Source: Myxococcales bacterium (GTDB lineage Bacteria; Myxococcota_A; Polyangia; Polyangiales; JAFGIB01). Taken from it: a DNA stretch of 64,000 nucleotides. Shown here piece by piece: positions 1 to 6,186 of the stretch (positions are counted from its first letter, which is position 1; each line of letters begins with the position of its first letter). Location of the stretch: the NCBI GenBank assembly GCA_029880325.1, contig JAOUOP010000007.1, positions 114,712-178,711 of the forward strand, in the 5' to 3' direction. Made by a program: the position numbers and the translations under genes. The notes below the pieces were generated by a model. The model worked only from the letters and a program-made list of their open reading frames with translations, did no database searches and had not been told where the DNA came from.

Positions 1-2196
1 AACACCTGCGACGACATGAAAGCGGCGCTGCGCAAGATGCACAAGGAGCGCATGCGCGGGCTGGTTTTGGACCTGCGCGATAACCCGGGCGGCCTGTTGC
101 AGCAGGCGGTGTGCGTCGCCGATACCTACCTCTCGAGCGGCACCATCGTCACCACCTCCAGCAACGACCCCGACAAGCGTGAACGCAAGCTGGCGCGCAG
201 CGAGGGCACCCAGCCCTTCTACCCGGTGGTGGTACTGCAAAACGGCGGCAGCGCTTCGGCCAGCGAGATCGTGGCCGGCGCCCTCAAGAATCACGACCGT
301 GCCCTGATTGTGGGCGATCGCACCTTCGGCAAGGGTTCGGTGCAGGTCCTCTACAGCGACGACACCGACGGCTGGGCGCTCAAGCTCACCATCGCCCAAT
401 ACCTGACCCCCGGCGACATCTCGATCCAGAGCGTGGGCATCGTTCCCGACATCGAGATCGAGCCCATGACCGTCGACAAGGACGACCTCGATCTGCACGG
501 CCACAGCGGATACCTGCGCGAGTCCGACCTCACCGCGCACCTCACCCACGTGCGCGCCCGCGACGGGCAAAAGCCGAGCCACGTGCTGCGCTACTATCTG
601 CCCAAGGAAACGCGCCAGCGCCTGCGCGAGGCCAGCCCCGACGAGATGGAGGAAAACGAGCGCGAGGCCGAGTTCCTCACGCGCTTCGCCCGCGAGCTGC
701 TTTCGCTGGCCACGCGCCCCGGCCGCCGCGAGCTGCTACGCGACGCCGAGCCCGTGATCGAAGCCACCGTGTCCAAGGAGATGACGCGCGCCGAGGCCGA
801 GCTCGCCAAGCTCGGCGTCGACTGGAGCCTGGGCGAAGACCAGGGCGCAAGCGACGTCGAGGTCGAGGTCAGCACCAACCGCAAGGACCACATCGGCCGC
901 GCTGGCGAGGCCTTCGACCTGCGCGTCAGCGTGCACAACAAGGGCAAGGCGCCCCTCTATCGGCTGCGCGCTGTCACCCACAGCGACAACCGGCTCTTCC
1001 ACGAGCGGGAGCTGATCTTCGGCAAGCTCGCCCCCGGCGAGCGCCGTAGCTGGAGCACCACGCTCGGGGTCTGCCGCAGCGAAGACGAGGACAAAAAGCG
1101 CGAGTGCGTGCTGCCCAAGACCCTCAGCGACCGCGCCGACGGCATCAAGGTCGAGTTCGACGAAGCCCACGGCCACGCCCCCAAGAGCGCCGAGATCCGC
1201 ACCCAGGTGCACGCCATCGACGCACCGCAGTTCGCTTACACGCTGCACGTGGCCGACGACGCCCGTGGCAATGGCGACGGCAAGGTACAGCGCGGGGAAA
1301 TGGCCACTGTCTACTTGCGCATCAAGAACACCGGCAAGGGTGTCAGCGAGGAGACCGTCGCCAACCTGCGCAACGTCAGCGGGCGCGGCGTGCTGCTGCA
1401 CGCGGGGCGCTTCCAGTTGGAAAAGCTCGGCGCCGGCCAGGAACGCATGGTCGCCTTCAAGTTCGAGGTGCTGGAAGACTTCACCGAGGCCGAAGCCAAG
1501 CTCGAGGTTAGCGTCGGCGATTCCGTAATGCAGGTCAGCGCCGGCGAAAAGTTCCAGGTGCCGGTTGGGGAGGCGCCCGGTGCCGAGAGGCGTCCGGCGG
1601 AGGCCACGGGGCCCGTCAACGCCCGCGCCGGCGCGGCGGTGCTCGAAAGCCCGGAGAGCGACGCGAAGGTCGTCGCCCGGGTGGCCAAGGCCGCCATCGC
1701 ACTGCCGGCCCAGGCCCGCCTCGGCAAGTACACGCGGGTCGATCTGGGCGGTGGACGCCCCGGTTGGGTCCACGAGCAGGATCTGCTGCCGGCGGCGGCC
1801 GCGGGCGGGCGCGTCGACGACGTCATCGCCCACCGCCCGCCACACGTCGAAGTCGACCACGGCGGCGCCCTGGTGACCACCAAGCCCACCCTGCGCGTAC
1901 GCGGTCAGGCCACCGACGATCGTATCGTGCGCGACCTCTACATCTTCGTCGGCCCGCACAAGGTCTACTACTTGAGCAACCGCAGCGATGGATCCCCCGA
2001 GCGAGCCGCGTTCGATACCACCGTACCATTGCGCCCCGGGATCAATTACGTCACCGTCGTCGCCCGCGAGGACAACGAAGTCATGGGTCGTGAGACCTTC
2101 ATCGTGCGCCGCGATGGCCCCGATGGAGCCCTGCTCGAGACGCCCAAGGGCGACGACCTCGATCCCTTCTTCGACACCGACGGGCTCGAGCCCTAG
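1..2196 (+). CDS. S41-family C-terminal processing peptidase, 5' truncated
   Basis: The reading frame is open from base 1, so the start and any signal peptide or PDZ domain lie outside the window; 731 residues remain. The protease core is clear: LDLRDNPGG near residue 25, the serine motif GSASASEI near residue 85, and FGKGSVQ with the catalytic lysine near residue 112. These belong to the Ser-Lys dyad proteases (CtpA/Prc) that cleave periplasmic proteins near their C-termini. The usual family ends soon after the core, but here about 450 residues follow: a CARDB/Ig-like stretch (about 285-520), an SH3-like segment (about 540-600, ending GWVHEQDLLP) and a last beta-rich Ig-like domain (about 620-705). 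This suggests a secreted or periplasmic enzyme with adhesive or targeting domains. A ThrH-like gene follows 46 bp downstream on the same strand. Confidence 0.9.
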   Translation, partial: NTCDDMKAALRKMHKERMRGLVLDLRDNPGGLLQQAVCVADTYLSSGTIVTTSSNDPDKRERKLARSEGTQPFYPVVVLQNGGSASASEIVAGALKNHDRALIVGDRTFGKGSVQVLYSDDTDGWALKLTIAQYLTPGDISIQSVGIVPDIEIEPMTVDKDDLDLHGHSGYLRESDLTAHLTHVRARDGQKPSHVLRYYLPKETRQRLREASPDEMEENEREAEFLTRFARELLSLATRPGRRELLRDAEPVIEATVSKEMTRAEAELAKLGVDWSLGEDQGASDVEVEVSTNRKDHIGRAGEAFDLRVSVHNKGKAPLYRLRAVTHSDNRLFHERELIFGKLAPGERRSWSTTLGVCRSEDEDKKRECVLPKTLSDRADGIKVEFDEAHGHAPKSAEIRTQVHAIDAPQFAYTLHVADDARGNGDGKVQRGEMATVYLRIKNTGKGVSEETVANLRNVSGRGVLLHAGRFQLEKLGAGQERMVAFKFEVLEDFTEAEAKLEVSVGDSVMQVSAGEKFQVPVGEAPGAERRPAEATGPVNARAGAAVLESPESDAKVVARVAKAAIALPAQARLGKYTRVDLGGGRPGWVHEQDLLPAAAAGGRVDDVIAHRPPHVEVDHGGALVTTKPTLRVRGQATDDRIVRDLYIFVGPHKVYYLSNRSDGSPERAAFDTTVPLRPGINYVTVVAREDNEVMGRETFIVRRDGPDGALLETPKGDDLDPFFDTDGLEP

Positions 2197-2242
2197 GGCG
2201 GCGTCCGAGCACCACCCAGCCAAAAAAGAGAGCAACGCTGCG

Positions 2243-2860
2243 ATGCGAATCGTCTGTCTCGATCTCGAAGGCGTGCTGATCCCGGAGGTGTGGATCAACT
2301 TCGCCGAACGCACCGGTATCGAGGAGCTGCGGCTGACCACCCGCGACATCCCCGACTACGACGAGCTGATGACCCGCCGCCTGGCCATCCTGGACGAGCA
2401 CGGCCTGGGCCTGCCCCAAATCCAGGAAGTCATCGACGGCATGGAGCCCCTGCCCGGTGCCGCCGACTTCCTGGCGGCGTTGCGCGCGAGCTACCAACTC
2501 GTGATCCTCTCGGACACCTTCTACGAATTCGCCGAGCCCTTCATGCGCAAGCTCGGCTGGCCCACCCTTTTCTGCCATAGCCTGCAGGTCGCCGCCGACG
2601 GCCACATCGAGGCCTACCGGCTGCGGCAGCAGGACCAGAAGCGCAAGGCGGTGGCGGCGCTCAAGGACCTGGCCTTCCAGGTGGTCGCCTCGGGGGACTC
2701 CTACAACGACACCACCATGCTGGCCGAGGCCCACGCGGGCATCCTCTTCCGGGCTCCGAACAACGTCATCGCCGAGTTCCCCCAATACCCTCACACCACC
2801 GAATATCCGGCCCTGCGCGCCGCCATCGACGCAGCCTTCGAGAGTCTCGCTGAGGGCTGA
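2243..2860 (+). CDS. thrH: ThrH-type HAD phosphatase (phosphoserine/homoserine phosphotransferase)
   Basis: A 205-residue protein, the same length as Pseudomonas ThrH and similar to it along the whole chain from memory of that sequence. The HAD motif I reads CLDLEGVL (nucleophile Asp7), motif II is the ILSDTFYEF segment (Ser-Asp-Thr), and the acidic motif is GDSYNDTTML. Known ThrH proteins dephosphorylate phosphoserine and can transfer the phosphate to homoserine, linking serine and threonine synthesis in the cytoplasm. The frame is open further upstream, inside the protease gene, but the ATG at 2243 gives the exact family start. It sits 46 bp after the protease stop and may be co-transcribed with it. 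No thr or ser genes are nearby. Confidence 0.93.
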   Translation: MRIVCLDLEGVLIPEVWINFAERTGIEELRLTTRDIPDYDELMTRRLAILDEHGLGLPQIQEVIDGMEPLPGAADFLAALRASYQLVILSDTFYEFAEPFMRKLGWPTLFCHSLQVAADGHIEAYRLRQQDQKRKAVAALKDLAFQVVASGDSYNDTTMLAEAHAGILFRAPNNVIAEFPQYPHTTEYPALRAAIDAAFESLAEG

Positions 2861-3176
2861 CTTCTGGCGCGCAAACACGCGGAATTACCCACATTATCCG
2901 ACATCGCAGCAGCTTTACACCCGCGATAAAGGATGCTACGGCCACCAGGACGCTTGGCGAGCAAAGCCAATCGGGCCTCTCCGATCCGCACCGGCACCGG
3001 ACCTCGTTTCTACCTTCCACTGGCGAGTCCTGACCTCGCCAGGCCACGAAGCAAAGGCACGACGGGCGCCGCCGCGGCCCCCGGAAGCGCCCCGTTGCCT
3101 TGCTCCGAAGTGGCGCCCAATCGCACCTGCCGCGGCTCTTTCCGCGGTGTCACCGACCCGAGGTTAGCGGGGGAAG
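2861..3176. other. Non-coding region upstream of the KAP-rich gene
   Basis: This stretch of 316 bases holds no convincing gene. Its first 90 bases are less GC-rich than the surroundings. The only clear structure is an inverted repeat at 3020-3042. A purine-rich GGGGGAAG directly before the ATG at 3177 can act as the ribosome binding site. A short GCAAAGCC...GGGCCT string around 2962-2979 recalls cyclic-dinucleotide riboswitches, but the rest of that fold is not present. Confidence 0.5.
3020..3042. promoter_or_regulatory. Perfect 8-bp inverted repeat, possible operator or RNA hairpin
   Basis: CTGGCGAG, seven spacer bases (TCCTGAC), then CTCGCCAG. It lies 134 bp upstream of the KAP-rich gene start at 3177. 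No T-run follows on either strand, so an intrinsic terminator for the upstream thrH gene is unlikely; an operator or leader hairpin fits better. Function is inferred only from position. Confidence 0.3.
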
Positions 3177-4031
3177 ATGGCAAAATCAGTAAATAAATCC
3201 GGGGGGCGGAACACCGCCGCCAAACAGGAGAAGGGCTCGGGGAAGAGCGCCTCCAAGAGTCCGACCAAGAGCGGCTCCAAGGCCCCGACCAAAGCCCCGA
3301 CCAAGACCACGAGCAAGGCCTCCGCCAAGTCGACGCCGACGGCAGGGGGCAAGGGCCAGGCCAAGACCACGCCGAAGAGGCCAGCCAAGTCGGCTCAGTC
3401 GGCTCCGGTCGCGGCCGAAGGCGAGGTTCGAGGCACCAAGACCAGCAGGCCGAGCAAGGCCCCACCCGCCAAGCCCGAGAAAAACGGTAAATCCGCAATG
3501 CCCAGCAAGGACGAGAAAACCGCCGCCCCCGCCGAGCCGAATCCGGCTCCCAGCCCGGATGGCAAAGCTAGCGGCAAAGCCAGCGCTGCCAAGGCTACCA
3601 AGGCCTCCAAGACCCCCAAGGCCCCCAAGGCCCAGGCCAAGGGCGAGGCTGGCGAATCCAAGAACCAGCTCAAGGCGCGCTTCGCGCAGCTATCGAGTGC
3701 CACCCACGAGATCAGTGGCCTCAAGCGCTCGCTGCAGAAGACCTTCTTCGACGTCGGCCTGATCCTGCAGCGTATCCAGAACGAGCGCCTCTACGAAGTG
3801 AAGGGCTACGGCTCCTTCGAATCATTCGTGGAACGGGAAATCGACATCAACAAGGCCGTGTGCATGAAGACCACGCGCATCGTCGAGGTACTGCCACGCG
3901 AGGAAGCGTTGGCGGCCGGCCTCGAGCGTTCAGCGGCGGCCGTTGCGGCCCTGGACGGCGAGTCCCAGCCCACCCCAGGACATCGACCCGCCGGAAGCCC
4001 CGGCGGCTTGGTGCCACTGCACAAGCTCTGA
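3177..4031 (+). CDS. Histone-H1-like Lys/Ala/Pro-rich protein with conserved C-terminal domain
   Basis: 284 residues in two parts. Residues 1 to about 160 are low-complexity Lys/Ala/Ser/Pro/Thr, with many SKAPTK- and KTPKAPKA-like units, very basic, like the tails of histone H1-like bacterial DNA-binding proteins. Residues about 165-260 form a structured alpha-helical domain with FFDVGLILQRIQNERLY, GYGSFESFVERE and a following helix pair, which reads like a compact helix-turn-helix-type or protein-interaction domain. I recall similar domains in myxobacterial hypothetical proteins but cannot name a family. The chain ends VPLHKL. A nucleoid-binding or regulatory role is an inference from the basic tail. 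The G-rich sequence right before the ATG supports this start. Confidence 0.8.
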   Translation: MAKSVNKSGGRNTAAKQEKGSGKSASKSPTKSGSKAPTKAPTKTTSKASAKSTPTAGGKGQAKTTPKRPAKSAQSAPVAAEGEVRGTKTSRPSKAPPAKPEKNGKSAMPSKDEKTAAPAEPNPAPSPDGKASGKASAAKATKASKTPKAPKAQAKGEAGESKNQLKARFAQLSSATHEISGLKRSLQKTFFDVGLILQRIQNERLYEVKGYGSFESFVEREIDINKAVCMKTTRIVEVLPREEALAAGLERSAAAVAALDGESQPTPGHRPAGSPGGLVPLHKL

Positions 4032-4084
4032 CAGAGCGGCCGCGTATCAAGCCCGTTGCCCCAAACCGGGCGGCGGGCCCCGCC

Positions 4085-4783
4085 TCAGGGTTCGCTCGGC
4101 GCCGCGAAGAGGTCGGCGAAGCGCTGCAGCACATCGGGTACGCTGCCGTGCCGTCGGCGATGATTCCAGATCACAGGGGTCAAGAGGTCGACCGCGAAGC
4201 TGACGGGGATGCGCTCGAGGTCGCCCCCGTCGGCCAGGGTGCAAGCGCGTTCTTCGGCGGCCGCGGTGGTGGTGATCGGTTCGAAGAAGACTTCGACGAT
4301 GCCCTCGCCATCGCGCCAGCTCACGCCCAGCGCTTCCAGGAAGTGGCCGTGCAGCGGTCGCAGCACGACCAGGCTGCCGCTGTGACCATCGCCGCACAGC
4401 AGCGCCTTATTGTCGGCTTCAGCACAGCGCAGACCTTCGTCTCCGGCCGCAGACATCTCCGAGGCGATGCGTCGCGCTACGGCGATGTCGTCCTCGACCG
4501 CGAGGAGGGACGCCAGCACCGACGACGAGCAGATGCCCTCGCGGGCCGAGTCGCTCACCACCGCGTCGATCACTCGAAGCCGCGACTCGATGCCGAGTGC
4601 TGCATAGGCCAGCGCCAACCCTTGCGCAGCGCTCGGCTCGCGGGCCGAAGCCTTCAGCAGCTCGCTGAAAGCATCGGTTGACCGGATTCCATTCTCCGGT
4701 GCCCCCCGTGACTTCGCCAGTGTCGGTCCGCCGCTTCGCTCGGAGTTTGACACAGCTGGAGGGCTTACACTCCTGGGGCGCAT
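4085..4783 (-). CDS. Conserved hypothetical protein (about 232 aa)
   Basis: I do not recognise this family. Residues from about 25 onward look genuinely coding: an amphipathic helical region (ALAYAALGIESRLRVIDAVV) followed by a mixed alpha/beta half with SLVVLRPLHGHFLEALGV and GIVEVFFEPI. Codon usage is like that of its neighbours. The start is uncertain: ATG at 4783 is used here; a TTG at 4813 would add ten residues. No signal peptide or membrane segment is visible. It is divergent from the sigma-factor gene with only 72 bp between the two ATGs, so the two promoters must overlap or abut, and a regulatory link with that sigma factor is possible but not shown. Confidence 0.65.
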   Translation of the reverse strand: MRPRSVSPPAVSNSERSGGPTLAKSRGAPENGIRSTDAFSELLKASAREPSAAQGLALAYAALGIESRLRVIDAVVSDSAREGICSSSVLASLLAVEDDIAVARRIASEMSAAGDEGLRCAEADNKALLCGDGHSGSLVVLRPLHGHFLEALGVSWRDGEGIVEVFFEPITTTAAAEERACTLADGGDLERIPVSFAVDLLTPVIWNHRRRHGSVPDVLQRFADLFAAPSEP

Positions 4784-4855
4784 GGTTCCATGAAAAACCG
4801 ACTTGGCTCGCAAAGTTTTTCTTCCCGGCTATCATCGGGCGCGGAATCGCGGGGC

Positions 4856-5509
4856 ATGACGGACGACGATTTCATCCATCAATACGAGGACTTCGTTCGC
4901 CACATCGTGGCGCGCACCCTGGTGCAGCTCGGCATACGCGATGGGCACGAGGATCTGCTCTCCTATGCTTACACGGGTCTGCTCGAAGCCCGCGAGCGCT
5001 ACGACGCCGGCCGCGGCACCCCCTTCAAGGCCTTCGCCTACTATCGTGTGCGCGGCGCTGTCATCGATGGCGTGCGTCGCATGGCCCACATGCCGCGCCG
5101 CGCCCACGCTCGGATGCAAGCGTTGGAGGCCCTGGATACGAGCGCCGAAGCGCAGGCGCCCAACACCTCAGAGCCCGCTCCCAACGCCGCTGCCGCCCTC
5201 GGCGCCATCAAGGCCACCTTGGATCGCGTTACCACCGCCTACGCGCTGGCGCAGGCGGCCGGTCAGGACCCCGACGACCAGGGGGATGATCCGGAACGCT
5301 CGGCCATGCTGTCAGAGCGCCGCGCCGCCGTTGCCGAAGAAGTCGAGCGATTACCCGAGAGGGAGCGCATGCTGATCCGCGGTTATTACTTCGAGGGCCG
5401 CCATCTCGAGGACATCTGCAAGGAGATCGGCGTTTCCAAGTCCTGGGGCAGCCGCACGCATACGCGCGCGCTGTCACGCCTGCGCATCGCATTGGATCAA
5501 AGCAAATAG
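4856..5509 (+). CDS. FliA/WhiG-like sigma-70 family RNA polymerase sigma factor
   Basis: 217 residues. The N-terminal half carries region 2 (DLLSYAYTGLLEARERYD, then FKAFAYYRVRGAVIDGVRR) and the C-terminal part region 4 (ERERMLIRGYYFEGRHLEDICKEIG and the helix-turn-helix SKSWGSRTHTRALSRLR). Between them region 3 is replaced by an Ala/Pro/Asp-rich linker (about residues 85-145), unusual for FliA proteins, where region 3 is ordered. The frame is open for 22 codons further upstream, but ATG at 4856 gives the normal length and starts directly before the first helix. No flagellar or chemotaxis genes and no obvious anti-sigma factor are nearby. Its 3' end overlaps the convergent barrel gene by 13 bp. 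Confidence 0.9.
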   Translation: MTDDDFIHQYEDFVRHIVARTLVQLGIRDGHEDLLSYAYTGLLEARERYDAGRGTPFKAFAYYRVRGAVIDGVRRMAHMPRRAHARMQALEALDTSAEAQAPNTSEPAPNAAAALGAIKATLDRVTTAYALAQAAGQDPDDQGDDPERSAMLSERRAAVAEEVERLPERERMLIRGYYFEGRHLEDICKEIGVSKSWGSRTHTRALSRLRIALDQSK

Positions 5510-6186
5510 AAGCGATAGCCGAGTGTGGGCGTGATGTTGGCCGCGCTGCTCTTGCCCGTGAGTGTGTGCTCGAGCTTGGCGTAGCCGAAGTCGATGTCGA
5601 GCAGCAGTGCGCCCGGGCCCACGGCGTACTCGCAGCCGAGCGCCACGAAGAAACCGAGCTGGGTCGATTGCTCTTCGAACTCGGCAAAGGCCTGAGCGTC
5701 GCGCGTGCCGTTCGAGTAGGTGCGCAGCAAGAAGATGCGCCCGCCGGCCGCGAGGCTCGCGTTGAAGGCGCTCTTGCGCTCGAGGAAGCGAAAGCGCGGA
5801 CCCAGCGAGAAGGTCAGCTCCTGCTGTAGGATCTCCGCGTCGTAGGTGCCCTCGTCACGCTGCTCCTCGAAGGCGTTGCCCGGCGGCGCATAGGCGCCCG
5901 AGGCGAAGACTTCGAGGCGCTGATCGATAAATGGCAGGCGGTAACCCAGTTCGAGACCGGCAGCCACGTGGGTGCCGAGCTCGCTGAAGGGTTGCGGCAG
6001 AATCGCGCCCACTTCGGCGCCGACCACCAGCGCTCCGGGGATGCCCTCGTCGGCATCGCCCGCGGGCGCTGACAGCCCGGCCGAGTCGACTGCGAGCGAT
6101 GCACTCGCATCTTGCTCCTGGGCCAGGCCGCTGGCGGGAAGCGCCGATGCCAACGCTGCGATGAAGTATGCAAGCCGTCCCATCAT
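5497..6186 (-). CDS. Outer-membrane beta-barrel-like protein with signal peptide
   Basis: 229 residues. A Sec signal peptide is plain (Met-Gly-Arg, a hydrophobic run to ALPASGLAQ, cleavage probably after GLA). The mature part alternates short amphipathic strands (LELGYRLPFIDQRLEVFASGAYAP; LTFSLGPRFRFLERKSAFNASL; GYRFYLL at the very C-terminus) typical of small OmpA/OmpW-like barrels, with the C-terminal aromatic pattern expected of BAM substrates. It starts 3 bp downstream of the stop of the IPT/Kelch lipoprotein gene on the same strand (overlap of the two at 6183-6186), so they are probably co-transcribed. Its 3' end overlaps the convergent sigma gene. Confidence 0.75.
   Translation of the reverse strand: MMGRLAYFIAALASALPASGLAQEQDASASLAVDSAGLSAPAGDADEGIPGALVVGAEVGAILPQPFSELGTHVAAGLELGYRLPFIDQRLEVFASGAYAPPGNAFEEQRDEGTYDAEILQQELTFSLGPRFRFLERKSAFNASLAAGGRIFLLRTYSNGTRDAQAFAEFEEQSTQLGFFVALGCEYAVGPGALLLDIDFGYAKLEHTLTGKSSAANITPTLGYRFYLL

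Noticed and set aside
736..2349. Long minus-strand frame opposite the S41 protease (537 codons)
   Set aside because: It mirrors the plus-strand protein in GC-rich DNA, is Gly/Ala/Val/Asp-biased and shows no family motif.
2940..3000. Cyclic-dinucleotide (GEMM-like) riboswitch
   Set aside because: A GCAAAGCC...GGGCCT string is present, but the tetraloop, receptor and second helix are missing or interrupted.
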